The notes beneath the pieces were generated by a model, which was not told the DNA's origin, ran no database searches, and saw nothing but the letters and a program-made list of their open reading frames with translations. A program made the translations under genes and the position numbers. Positions 27,272-35,852 of a stretch of DNA of 64,000 nucleotides are shown in pieces. Every line of letters starts with the position of its first letter. The first letter of the stretch is position 1. This DNA is from Hydrogenispora sp. (GTDB lineage: Bacteria > Bacillota > UBA4882 > UBA10575): the NCBI GenBank assembly GCA_012837705.1, contig DUQQ01000064.1:27258-91257 (forward strand). The letters are read 5' to 3'.

Positions 27272-28003
27272 ATGATGATGGGTAAAAATCCGGATTTATC
27301 TTTATTATATCGCTATCAGGAAGCTCGGCGCCGCCTAATGGCTTGTGAGGATGAGCTTGCCGTTTGGAAGGGGGAAAGAGTCCTTGCCGACCTGAAAAGC
27401 CAGGTGCAGACGGCGCGGCAGGCGGCCGAACGGATCCAGACCGAATGTAAGCGCTTGAATATGGAGAATCGACGGTTGGAGGGGGAGTGCCAGGATTACG
27501 AAGCGCAACTTCGTGACCTGGAAACCACTTTGTACAGTGGGAAAATTACAGTTCCAAAAGAACTGGAACAACTGCAAAGAAGGATTGGCGAGTACCAAAC
27601 GGCCAAAGCGGAGCGGGAGGAGAAGATCCTTAACCAGCTTTATCTACTGGAAACCAAAGAACAGGAGTTAGCCCAAGCGCAAAAGCAAGCGGCGGCACTC
27701 CAAAACAAGCTGACGGCCGCGGCCGAAGAAGTCGCCCAGCGGGTAGCTTCCCTCGCGGAACGCTGCGTGGAGCTACAAGAAGAAGTGGAGGCTCTGGACC
27801 GGGATTTGCCGGAGGATTTAAAAGGGTTCTATCAACGTTCCGCCAAAGCATTAAAGGGGGTCGTCGTGGTGCCGATCAAGGATAAAACGTGTGGCTTTTG
27901 CCATATGATCATCCCCCCTGCTGTTTTGGAGAAGGTCAAAAAAGGCGGTTCCGGCGTGATGTTATGTGAAAACTGTGGACGGGGGTTGTTTGAGCAAAAA
28001 TGA
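27272..28003 (+). CDS. Coiled-coil protein with C-terminal zinc ribbon (DUF164/CT398 type)
   Basis: The protein has 243 residues. Residues ~10-190 are a long, heptad-rich coiled coil (many Glu, Gln, Ala, Lys). The last ~45 residues form a C4 zinc ribbon with KTCGFCHMIIPP and LCENCGRGLF. This is the C4-type zinc ribbon family that follows yqfO homologues in many Clostridia, proposed to interact with nucleic acids or secretion components. Three ATG codons in a row (27272, 27275, 27278) are possible starts; there is no clear separate ribosome site because of the tight junction. Confidence 0.85.
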   Translation: MMMGKNPDLSLLYRYQEARRRLMACEDELAVWKGERVLADLKSQVQTARQAAERIQTECKRLNMENRRLEGECQDYEAQLRDLETTLYSGKITVPKELEQLQRRIGEYQTAKAEREEKILNQLYLLETKEQELAQAQKQAAALQNKLTAAAEEVAQRVASLAERCVELQEEVEALDRDLPEDLKGFYQRSAKALKGVVVVPIKDKTCGFCHMIIPPAVLEKVKKGGSGVMLCENCGRGLFEQK

Positions 28004-28707
28004 ATCAGTACGCAAGGGATTTCCGACGTTTTCTCTATCGTGAATATATTCCGATTACCAAAGGGATTATTGTGTTCAGTTTAGCGCTTTTCATCGGCCA
28101 TTATTTCTTGTCTTTTGTGAGGATCAATCTCTTCTCCCTCTTTAATTATCCGTCTTTACGATGGTTCTGGCGGCCGTGGACCTTACTGACCTATCCCTTA
28201 GTCAACCGGAGTCTTGGCGATCTTTTCGCCCTCCTCTGGTTATGGTTTATCGGCGGCAGTCTGGAACGTAGTTGGGGTGGACAAACCTATGGCCTTTTCT
28301 TGGTTCTTCTGACCGGGGTCACCGGCCTCGCTTTCACCTTAGCCTCCTGGTCTAGTGGCGTGAATATGTATGTTTCCGGTTTGTGGCTACCCTTGACCGG
28401 CCTGACCTGGGCGTGGGCCAAACTTTTTCCCGATCGGGAGCTTTTGTTTTGGGGCTTGATCCCGGTTAAAGCCCAGTGGTTGGCCTGGATCCATGCCGGC
28501 TTGATCTTTTTTAATTATTTGGCGTTTGGGGTCACCTTCGCATTAGCCGCGGTCAGTAGTATTGCCGTTGCCTACCTTTTTACCGGCCATGGACCCTTTG
28601 CCCGTGGTGTCCGTTACTGGGCGTGGACCCATAACTACCCTGGCAAAGGCTTCTCGGAAAAGATGAAGAATAAATGGCGGCGGCGACGGTTGAAGGTGAT
28701 GAAGTGA
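28000..28707 (+). CDS. Rhomboid-like integral membrane protein, probably inactive
   Basis: The protein has 235 residues with six hydrophobic segments and a basic C-terminal tail (KMKNKWRRRRLKVMK). The pattern RPWTLLTYPLVN and the following WLWFIGGSLERSWG resemble rhomboid family segments around TM1-TM2. A YVSGLW sequence sits where the catalytic GxSG would be. The HxxxN of TM2 and the His of the last span are absent (AVSSIAVAYLF), so proteolysis is unlikely. It starts within the upstream stop (ATGA overlap), indicating coupling to the zinc-ribbon gene. It may be a pseudoprotease or a derlin-like membrane factor. Confidence 0.6.
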   Translation: MNQYARDFRRFLYREYIPITKGIIVFSLALFIGHYFLSFVRINLFSLFNYPSLRWFWRPWTLLTYPLVNRSLGDLFALLWLWFIGGSLERSWGGQTYGLFLVLLTGVTGLAFTLASWSSGVNMYVSGLWLPLTGLTWAWAKLFPDRELLFWGLIPVKAQWLAWIHAGLIFFNYLAFGVTFALAAVSSIAVAYLFTGHGPFARGVRYWAWTHNYPGKGFSEKMKNKWRRRRLKVMK

Positions 28708-28801
28708 TCATCCGCAGAGGGTGCGGATGGAAAGCTATAGGTAAGGTTGGGTTAAAGTAAAATAGCAAGTTAAAGAAGATTCTTAGAACGTTGGTGACAG
28801 A

Positions 28802-28830
28802 AAGACTCCCCGCAGCGCGGGGAGTCTTTT
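28802..28830 (+). terminator. Rho-independent terminator after the yqfO gene group
   Basis: The stem AAGACTCCCCGC/GCGGGGAGTCTT with a 3-nt loop and a TTTTG tail ends the yqfO-to-rhomboid operon. It is nearly symmetrical and could also serve the leftward barrel gene. The remaining bases to 28978 show only a short tandem ATAGTTGGTCG repeat. Confidence 0.88.
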
Positions 28831-28978
28831 GTTGAAGCCGCAATGGTATACTTTACTCGTTCATCCTCCAGAATAGTTGGTCGATAGTTGGTCGGCTAAC
28901 CCAGCTTTGATTCTATTCACTTTGTAAATTTAAGGTAACTGGTGCGAGCTACTAGTGGTTGCTAGCGTAGGCGAATAC

Positions 28979-30214
28979 TTAGAAATGGAGCGCCGTCATG
29001 GCGCCAACATAGGCCCCTTCTCCTTCTCCAACCCAACCTAAATGGAGATTGAGCCAGAAGAAGAAAAGACGGAGTTCGACAAGACCGTCATAACCCAGGG
29101 TCCCATCTTGGTAAGAGAGGTTACCCGCTAACCGTAGTAGATGACGGGGACGCCACTCCAGCCCCGTTTGGAAGCAGGGCTTACTGGAGATCCCCCAACC
29201 ATCGGAAAAACCCTTCTCCATCCCCAAATGCCAGTAAAAATTGAGCGGTAGACGGTAGGAACCCTGTAGTTGGAGCACCAGGGGTAGAGATAAGGAATAA
29301 TTCGCGAGGCGGACTTCATTTTTTTCTTCTTCAAAAAATTCGGGATCGTCATCGAAGAAATCATCGTCTATGTTCTTTTCCTGTACGCGATGGGAGCCCT
29401 CTCGGAGATTTCGCCATTTGATGACACCGATATTTTTGAGAGCAAGACCGGCGTGGAGCCGATCGTAATCATAGGCGACACCTAAATCGACTAAAAAACC
29501 GGTACCGGAAGGTTTCTGGAAGAGGGCCTGGAACAGTTCGCTCGGACTGTTTGCCTCTAGATTCTGCAATTGGTCGGTGTAGAGATAATGATACTCTACA
29601 TCCATCTCGGTTTCTTTCCAATCATCCTCGTAAAAAGCGACTGTTCCTTTAGTGATCTTCGCCTTGCCCATACTAAAACCTTGGATATAACGTAATGTAA
29701 CCCCGACGCCGAGTTGGGAGTTTCTGCTCAATGTGAACGGATGTCCGTACGTAAAATCAAAGGAGTTGCCAGCGAGCACATTTAACTCCGAACCGGCCAG
29801 GTTGTGCTCGCCCATGGCCCCTTCAGTTCCCATTATGATGATTTTAGGAAGCCCGTAGTTCAATCGGGCCGACCCAAATACGAATGGTCTATATTGTAGG
29901 GAAAAACGGCCTATGGTTAGACCTGTTCCGAACTCAGTGGCAAAGTCGGCGTTAAAGTCTTTCCCGTCAAGGCGGGCGAGGAGGTCCTCTTTAACGCTGG
30001 ATTCGCTCAGATCGAGCTCAAGATGATTAACGGTAAAGAGGTTATTATGCCCTCGAAATGAGACATAAGGAAGGACAAGTTCAAAACGGGTTTGGGAAAA
30101 GGCGGCTTCGGCTGGGTTTTCATAGGTAAAGCCCCAAGCGGAAACGGCAGTACAGCCGAACGTAAAAATAATAGTCAGCACGACGGCGAGGTTATAACGA
30201 AGAGACCTTGCCAT
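28979..30214 (-). CDS. Outer-membrane beta-barrel-like protein (DUF5723-like)
   Basis: The protein has 411 residues. The signal peptide covers ~1-26 (hydrophobic core ending near AVSAWGF). The rest has no transmembrane helices but many alternating, aromatic-edged beta strands (FGTGLTIGRFSLQYRPFVFG, QLGVGVTLRYIQGF, FLVDLGVAYDYDRLHAGLALKNIG) and ends in Phe (AMTALHF), the signature of BAM substrates. The layout resembles DUF5723/PorV-like barrels. An acidic loop (~285-300, DDDFFDDDPEFFEEE) is probably surface exposed or calcium binding. It strongly suggests a diderm envelope. Upstream on the minus strand, TTGACT (30277-30282) may be a -35 box. Confidence 0.78.
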   Translation of the reverse strand: MARSLRYNLAVVLTIIFTFGCTAVSAWGFTYENPAEAAFSQTRFELVLPYVSFRGHNNLFTVNHLELDLSESSVKEDLLARLDGKDFNADFATEFGTGLTIGRFSLQYRPFVFGSARLNYGLPKIIIMGTEGAMGEHNLAGSELNVLAGNSFDFTYGHPFTLSRNSQLGVGVTLRYIQGFSMGKAKITKGTVAFYEDDWKETEMDVEYHYLYTDQLQNLEANSPSELFQALFQKPSGTGFLVDLGVAYDYDRLHAGLALKNIGVIKWRNLREGSHRVQEKNIDDDFFDDDPEFFEEEKNEVRLANYSLSLPLVLQLQGSYRLPLNFYWHLGMEKGFSDGWGISSKPCFQTGLEWRPRHLLRLAGNLSYQDGTLGYDGLVELRLFFFWLNLHLGWVGEGEGAYVGAMTALHF

Positions 30215-30318
30215 TGTAAAGTCTCCTTTCTTTGTATGATGTGTTATATATCGGCAATAAAGCTAAAAACGATAATAGTCAATTTGGAAAAATAATGGGA
30301 ATCCTGCTAATAACGGAA

Positions 30319-31215
30319 TTAGGTTAAAAATTGTGACGGTAATTCCTGCCGGATGGTGAGAAGGGGGGCAAAGAGATCGCCGGTGGCAGCCAGCCGGGTG
30401 GGGGTGGTGGTGATGGTGAAACTATCCGGTTGGACGGAGGGGAGTTCTTCCCAGGTGACCGGCATCGAAACCGGGGCGCCGGCGAAAGGGCGGAGGCTAT
30501 ACACGGAAGCAATGGTTTTGCCCTTCTGGTTTTGGAGGTGATCGATGTAGACTTTGCCCCCACGGGCCGAGACCTTTCGCTCGTTGGTGGCCAGTTCAGG
30601 AAGGACCCGGATCACCGCTTCACCAAGCCGCTGGACAAAGGTGGCCGTCTCCTGGTAGCTATAGACCGGTTTGACCGGGAGGTAAAGGTGGAGTCCGGTG
30701 GCTCCGGAGATTTTCGGGAAAAGGGCGAGCCCCAGATGGTCGGTGAGGGTTTTTAAGGCCAAAGCCACCTGGACGGCATCTTGGAAGGTGGCGGGGGACA
30801 TCGGATCGAGATCAAAGATGATGTAAGTCGGGTTGTCCAGATGCAACTGGGGAGAAAGCCAGGGGTGGATTTCGATACAGCCGAGGTTAACGGCCCAAAT
30901 CAGAGTCTCCAGGTTGTTGGCCATCACATAATGGGTTACCCGCGTTTTCGAGCGGATCGGGATTGTTTCCACCCAGGGCGGGGCTCCCGGAAAATTTTTC
31001 TGGTAGAAATAATGGCCGTTGATCCCTTCCGGGTAGCGGACCAGGGAGAGCGGGCGGTCTTTGAGGTGGGGGGCGAGATAAGGCCAGACCTTTATATAGA
31101 AGGACATGACATCGCCCTTGGTGTAGCCATCCTGTGGCCAAAAGGGTTTATCCAGGTTTTTCACCGGGATGCGGTGGCCGTTGATCATTAGGTGTTGGGT
31201 GAGGGTTGTGGACAA
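30319..31215 (-). CDS. LigD-type polymerase/primase (PolDom), stand-alone
   Basis: The chosen product is 298 residues from TTG 31215, with AAAGGAG 8 nt upstream; the ORF-track leader of 26 residues is not family-like. It matches the archaeo-eukaryotic-primase-type polymerase domain of bacterial ligase D: LDKPFWPQDGYTKGDVMSFY at the N-terminus, RPLSLVRYPEG, CIEIHPWLS, the catalytic YIIFDLDPM, FPKISGATGLHLYLPV, and the third carboxylate motif KVYIDHLQN. Such proteins add ribonucleotides or fill gaps in end joining, usually with Ku and a ligase. Neither is in the window. Small stand-alone forms often act in spores or stationary phase, which would fit a spore-former. Confidence 0.9.
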   Translation of the reverse strand: MSTTLTQHLMINGHRIPVKNLDKPFWPQDGYTKGDVMSFYIKVWPYLAPHLKDRPLSLVRYPEGINGHYFYQKNFPGAPPWVETIPIRSKTRVTHYVMANNLETLIWAVNLGCIEIHPWLSPQLHLDNPTYIIFDLDPMSPATFQDAVQVALALKTLTDHLGLALFPKISGATGLHLYLPVKPVYSYQETATFVQRLGEAVIRVLPELATNERKVSARGGKVYIDHLQNQKGKTIASVYSLRPFAGAPVSMPVTWEELPSVQPDSFTITTTPTRLAATGDLFAPLLTIRQELPSQFLT

Positions 31216-31367
31216 GGCGGGTTCTCCTTTGTTGCGGGTATTTATATTCTCGACCGGAAGGATATTTTTTAACCAGGGGGAAGTTAATAGCAAAGAAGGG
31301 TATAATGGTCCAAGTGCAGGAAAGATTAGGTCTGGAGGAAACTGGGTGAAGAAGAGGAGGCAGAGTG

Positions 31368-32450
31368 ATGCGAAAACAAAAAAACCGGTGGGTTCTTGCC
31401 CTTTGTGTGCTTTTTTTACTGGGATCGGCCTTACCTGTTACCGCGTTGGGCGAGAAGGCTTCCTGGCAATTCGAGTATGAGCCGCGGATCTGGGGGATTG
31501 ATCTGATCTGGAGTCGTTTGGGCGAACCGCTGTTTCCTGCGGTCGACACGGCCTACTTTTTCAGTGTCGGCGGTGGCCTTGAAACCTTTGGGTTTTACCG
31601 CGAATCCGCTGGGACGCCCTATCAACCGCCGCAGGACGGTACAAACCGCGCTCTATACCAAGACGCCAACCTCACCTGGAGTCTGGGGTTGAAACAGGGT
31701 TTGGTCTACGATCTTCTTCGTCTCCGGAACCTTTGGGAAGCGGTCTTGGTCTACTATGGCCGTTACGATCACCATCTCCGCGACTGGACGCCAGATGCTC
31801 TGCTTTACGCCACTTCCTTCCCCGACCGTGCGGGCGGGGTACAAAACGCCATCTTCACCGGGGTCCTTTATAACGCGATCGATGAAGACCAAGAGCGGTG
31901 GCTGAAGCAAGGTTTTTATGCCGAACTTTCTGGCGAGTTTGCCCCGCTTGGCCTGTTCAATGCCGATACAGGTGCCGATTATTACCGGTTCAATGGAACC
32001 GCCCTTTGGTTTTATCCGCTCCACAAAGGGGACAAGTTCGGCATCTACCTGGCCGAGCGTTTGATGTATGATCACCTGGGTGGCGCTTATATTCCGGTAC
32101 GGGCCCGCACGACATTTGGGGGGTTCAGTAAATACCCCTTCTTCAGCCCGGGCCTGGGCGGGAGTCTCCGCGGGGTGGATGCTGGCCGGTTTGACGGTTA
32201 TGTGAAAGCCGTGAATAACCTGGAAGTCCGCTTTGGTTACCTCCCGTGGCAGGAGTACGGGGTGGTGCCGGAAGTGATCGCCTATTTTGACTTTGGAGTC
32301 ACCGATAATTTGACTTCCCGCTTGGATTTTGACCGGATCATGGCGGCCACGGGGATTGGGATTGGGGTCTCCGATCTGATCCTCTATGGGAACTACTATT
32401 GGAATGAGAAACGCTTCTCCTTCAACTTGGGCTTGGGCCTTCATTTTTAA
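31368..32450 (+). CDS. Omp85/BamA-like outer-membrane barrel without POTRA domains
   Basis: The product is 360 residues from ATG 31368, with GAGGAGG 7 nt upstream (the ORF-track GTG is one codon earlier). A signal peptide ends near residue 27 (LPVTALG). The remainder is beta-rich. The motif GLGGSLRGVDAGRFDGYVKAVNN followed by LEVRFGYLP resembles the VRGF/IRGF lid loop and penultimate strand of Omp85 C-terminal barrels. It ends in FNLGLGLHF, with a terminal Phe. No POTRA repeats precede the barrel, unlike BamA or TamA, so it resembles short surface-antigen/patatin-type Omp85 members. Function unknown. Confidence 0.68.
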   Translation: MRKQKNRWVLALCVLFLLGSALPVTALGEKASWQFEYEPRIWGIDLIWSRLGEPLFPAVDTAYFFSVGGGLETFGFYRESAGTPYQPPQDGTNRALYQDANLTWSLGLKQGLVYDLLRLRNLWEAVLVYYGRYDHHLRDWTPDALLYATSFPDRAGGVQNAIFTGVLYNAIDEDQERWLKQGFYAELSGEFAPLGLFNADTGADYYRFNGTALWFYPLHKGDKFGIYLAERLMYDHLGGAYIPVRARTTFGGFSKYPFFSPGLGGSLRGVDAGRFDGYVKAVNNLEVRFGYLPWQEYGVVPEVIAYFDFGVTDNLTSRLDFDRIMAATGIGIGVSDLILYGNYYWNEKRFSFNLGLGLHF

Positions 32451-32488
32451 GGCGTAAAGCGGAAGGGTAAATGGGTCTAGGGCGTGAT

Positions 32489-32517
32489 TTGACATGCTTG
32501 TTAAATAAACGTAAAAT
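32489..32517 (+). promoter_or_regulatory. Sigma-A type promoter for the solute-binding protein/kinase unit
   Basis: TTGACA (32489-32494) and TAAAAT (32512-32517) with a 17-bp spacer, 55 bp before the ATG of the solute-binding protein. Confidence 0.8.
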
Positions 32518-32572
32518 AAGGTAGGTAACTTTTTTTCGTGGGCGCCAAAGGTTGGGGAAGAGGTGTGGCCTG

Positions 32573-33820
32573 ATGAGAAGGTTCCGGTTTATTCTGCTCG
32601 TAGCAGTTTGTGGTTTATTGGTTTTAATCTCGAATTCGGTGGGGCAAAACCGGCCGCCGACAAATCTGGTTTTTTATACGCCGGCGGAGGATGCATCCGG
32701 CGCGATTCGGGCGCTGGTTAATCGGTTTAATGCGGAAAACCCGAATATTCAGGTTGAACACCGGACCCTTTCCTGGGGTTCCGATGATTGTCGCAATTTT
32801 TATGTGTCGGCCTTTTCGGCCCGGGACAATAGTTTTGATGTTTTTTCCGCCGATATTATCTGGGTTTCGGAGTTTGCTTCCGCGGGCTGGATCGAACCAC
32901 TGGATTCCTTCTTCCCGCTGGAGGAGCGGAAGTTTTTCCTCCCGGGTCCGATTGAAGGATGTAGCGACCAGAACCAGATCTGGGCGGTTCCTTGGTTTAC
33001 CGATTCGGGCGTGCTTTTTTACCGGAGTGATCTTTTGGACCAGCCCCCACGGACCTGGGCGGAGTTGTTCGCCGTTGCGCAGGAGCAGATTGCCGCGGGG
33101 AACGTGGAGTATGGTTATGTTTTTCCCGGCAATCAGTATGAAGGCCTGGTGTGCCATGGCTTAGAACTGATCTGGAGTAACGGGGGCCGTATTTTCGATG
33201 GTGAGCGGGTAACGGTCAATACGTCCCAGGCCACTGCGGCCCTTCAGATCCTGGTCGAGCTGCTTGAATTGGGGCTGGCACCGGCGGAAGTCCTTTGGTA
33301 TCAGGAGGAAGATGCCCGCCTTTTCTATCAGGATGGGAAGGCTTTATTCCTCAGAAACTGGCCCTATGCTTGGTCCCTGATGAACCAGGAAGGTTCCCGG
33401 ATCCGGGGTAAATTTAAGATGGCACCCTTGCCGGTGGGGCCCCATGGCACAGTGGGCAGCGGGTGCCTCGGCGGTTGGAACCTGATGATCAACCGCCATT
33501 CTCGACATAAAGAAGCGGCTTGGCAATTCATAAAATACTTAACCAGTTTTGACGCGCAAAAGTTCCACGCGATGGTAGGTGGCCGCTTACCAACACGCAT
33601 CTCCGTCTACCAGGATGAAGAGGTGCAAAGTGTTAACCCCTATTACCAGGAGTTGTTACCACATTTCCTCACCTCTAAACCCCGGCCGGTTTCCCCCTAC
33701 TATCCGGCCCTCTCCGAAATCATGCAGGTTAATTTCCACCGGGCGCTGTCGGGCTTGACCAGCGCTGAAGAAGCGATCGCAAACATTGAAAGGGAGATGA
33801 AAAAGTTTTATCCTGATTAA
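32573..33820 (+). CDS. ABC-type sugar solute-binding protein, kinase-linked
   Basis: The product is 415 residues from ATG 32573 (AGAGGTG upstream). The N-terminus is a cleavable signal peptide (FILLVAVCGLLVLISNSVGQ) without a usable lipobox, so it is predicted to be free in a periplasm rather than lipid-anchored. The rest is a type-I cluster B (maltose-like) binding protein: LVFYTPAEDASGAIRALVNRFN, FDVFSADIIWVSEFASAGWIEPL, VPWFTDSGVLFYRSDLL, ALFLRNWPYAWSLM. It lies 26 bp before the YesM-type kinase and apart from the permease genes, so it may present sugar to the kinase as well as to the transporter. Confidence 0.88.
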   Translation: MRRFRFILLVAVCGLLVLISNSVGQNRPPTNLVFYTPAEDASGAIRALVNRFNAENPNIQVEHRTLSWGSDDCRNFYVSAFSARDNSFDVFSADIIWVSEFASAGWIEPLDSFFPLEERKFFLPGPIEGCSDQNQIWAVPWFTDSGVLFYRSDLLDQPPRTWAELFAVAQEQIAAGNVEYGYVFPGNQYEGLVCHGLELIWSNGGRIFDGERVTVNTSQATAALQILVELLELGLAPAEVLWYQEEDARLFYQDGKALFLRNWPYAWSLMNQEGSRIRGKFKMAPLPVGPHGTVGSGCLGGWNLMINRHSRHKEAAWQFIKYLTSFDAQKFHAMVGGRLPTRISVYQDEEVQSVNPYYQELLPHFLTSKPRPVSPYYPALSEIMQVNFHRALSGLTSAEEAIANIEREMKKFYPD

Positions 33821-33846
33821 AAACCCCGGCGTTTTGGGAGTGAGTA

Positions 33847-35712
33847 ATGATTAACCTTACTAAAGGACGTTCCGGCTTTGACCGCTTAACTTTCCAACGG
33901 CAACTGACGATCTTTTTTCTAATCACGGCAGTATTGGCCATGCTTTTCGTCTCGGTGATCGCTTATTTTCAGGCCACAACCGAGTTGGAAAAGAATTTTA
34001 CGCTTTATACGGCCTCCATCCTTAACCGTACCAAAGATGAGATTGTTACCAAGTTTAACATGGTGGAAAACACCCTGAATTTTATTGCGGCCGACTACCG
34101 GTTGCAAATGCTGGGTGCGCCCGCTTCTCCGGTTGATCAGCGCAGCCTGGCGAAGCTTTTGGTTGATTCGATTAATCTCAATAATTATCAGGTCAGTCTG
34201 GATAACCGGCGGATCACAAAAAATCTCATCGATGATCTGCTCATCTACAGTGATTACGCGGAAAAACCGATGGTGGTCATCGGCCGCCGGGATCACTTTA
34301 CCGCTTATGGGATCGAACAGTATTTAACCCCTGAACTCCTGGCGACTGCTCGCGCCGCCGAAGGAGGAGTGGTCTGGTCGGAGATCTTTTTTAACCCGGT
34401 GGGGGCCCGCTTAATGGTAAATTTACCCCCCGAACTTCTCCGGGAAGAGCTTAACCAGATCGCGGTCATTAAATGGCTCTTCGATGTGCAGACCAAACGG
34501 AGCATCGGTTATTTGGTGGCCAGTATCAACCTGTCGCGTCTTTCGGGGCTGATCGAAGATATTGTCCTGGGGAAAACAGGCCGTCTATATCTGGTTGATC
34601 AAAAGATGCAGGTTCTGGCCGGGAGTGAGAAAAACCTGATCTTAAGGCCGATTCCCCTGGATGAGGAGAGCCGGGCGCAACTGGCCGCATCCCCTGCGGG
34701 CAGTATTAAAGGAAAATTTAATCATCAGCATAGTTTCATCCATTATCAAGAGATTGCGACGAATAACTGGAAATTGGTGGGGGTCATCTCCAGTCAGGAA
34801 TTTGAGGCGGCGGCGGGTGAGGTACGGAACCGGATTCTGATCGGGGGCATCTTGGTCTTGGCGGTCTTTGCGGGGGTGGCGGTAGTTGCCGCCGGGAAAA
34901 TTACACGGCCGATCAAGAACATCTGCGCCTTCATGCAGAAAGTGGAAAAGGGAGACTTAAGTTTACGGGTCCATGAAACGGGAAGTATCGAGATCGAACA
35001 GCTTTCGCAGCAATTAAACCACATGATCGAAAACTTGGCCCAATTACTCGAAGAGATGTATCAGGAGCAGATCTTTAAACGGAAAATCGCTTTGAAGATG
35101 CTCCATGCACAGATTAATCCCCATTTTCTCTATAATACACTGGATTCCATCTCGTGGATGGTGGAGACCGGGCGGCGGGACCAGGCTGTGGAGTTGCTGG
35201 AATCCCTGTCGACCATCTTCCGCGTCACCCTTTCCGGGGGGCGCGATGTGATTAAAATCGGGGAAGAAGTAGATCATGCCGAGAATTACCTGCGGGTCCA
35301 ACGGATCCGTTACCAAGATAAATTAGATTACGTGATCAATGTTGACGAGGAGATCAAAAAACATGAGATCGTGAAGATAACCCTCCAGCCGTTGATCGAA
35401 AACGCGATTTACCATGGGATCAAGCCGAAGCTGAACGGGCGTGGGACGGTAGTTGTTCTCGGCCGTAAAGTGGACTCGGACCATATTCAACTGTCGGTGA
35501 TCGATGATGGGGTGGGGATGAGCCCGGAAAAACTGGCTGCACTCCGGGCGTCGTTGGTTGAACCACAGTTGAACTTGGAGACGGAGGGGAGAGGTTATAG
35601 CCTGATGAATATCAACTCGCGGATTAAACTCTATTTCGGCCCGGCCTACGGCTTGATCTACACCAGTGAGGAAGGTGTGGGCACGCGGGTGGATATTCTT
35701 TTACCAACTTAA
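33847..35712 (+). CDS. YesM-type sensor histidine kinase
   Basis: The protein has 621 residues. There is an N-terminal membrane span (~20-42), a ~290-residue extracytoplasmic dCache-like sensor, a second span (~327-350, IGGILVLAVFAGVAVVAAG), a HAMP domain with RPIKNICAFMQKVEKGDLSL, then a His_kinase module with AQINPHFLYNTLDSISWM (His near residue 426 as phosphoacceptor) and a C-terminal HATPase with LQPLIENAIYHGI and DDGVGMS. This is the LytS/YesM class, which partners AraC-type response regulators in carbohydrate control. The partner is the convergent gene at 35853. The sensor domain probably reads the solute-binding protein or its ligand. Confidence 0.93.
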   Translation: MINLTKGRSGFDRLTFQRQLTIFFLITAVLAMLFVSVIAYFQATTELEKNFTLYTASILNRTKDEIVTKFNMVENTLNFIAADYRLQMLGAPASPVDQRSLAKLLVDSINLNNYQVSLDNRRITKNLIDDLLIYSDYAEKPMVVIGRRDHFTAYGIEQYLTPELLATARAAEGGVVWSEIFFNPVGARLMVNLPPELLREELNQIAVIKWLFDVQTKRSIGYLVASINLSRLSGLIEDIVLGKTGRLYLVDQKMQVLAGSEKNLILRPIPLDEESRAQLAASPAGSIKGKFNHQHSFIHYQEIATNNWKLVGVISSQEFEAAAGEVRNRILIGGILVLAVFAGVAVVAAGKITRPIKNICAFMQKVEKGDLSLRVHETGSIEIEQLSQQLNHMIENLAQLLEEMYQEQIFKRKIALKMLHAQINPHFLYNTLDSISWMVETGRRDQAVELLESLSTIFRVTLSGGRDVIKIGEEVDHAENYLRVQRIRYQDKLDYVINVDEEIKKHEIVKITLQPLIENAIYHGIKPKLNGRGTVVVLGRKVDSDHIQLSVIDDGVGMSPEKLAALRASLVEPQLNLETEGRGYSLMNINSRIKLYFGPAYGLIYTSEEGVGTRVDILLPT

Positions 35713-35852
35713 ACTTTACTTTTTTCCGCTGGGCTTTTCGAAAAGCAAAGTACGTATGGGCATAACTTAACCAATTATTACAGCCAACCAAACGGTCTGA
35801 ACGAACACCAATCCCAAGGCCAGCGTTGGACCCCGCGCGCCGGGAGCAAAAA

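Noticed and set aside
28709-28729. Hairpin CATCCGCA/TGCGGATG just after the rhomboid-like stop
   Set aside because: No U tract; the real terminator is at 28802.
28880-28905. Tandem ATAGTTGGTCG repeat
   Set aside because: Only two copies; too short to be a CRISPR, satellite or operator without further support.
30430-31191. Plus-strand ORFs (30430-30756, 30781-31191) opposite the LigD-type gene
   Set aside because: The minus strand has clear polymerase motifs; the plus frames have no family match or ribosome site.
31653-32495. 280-residue minus-strand ORF opposite the Omp85-like gene
   Set aside because: It mirrors the plus-strand barrel gene, which has a signal peptide and GAGGAGG site; the minus frame has neither.
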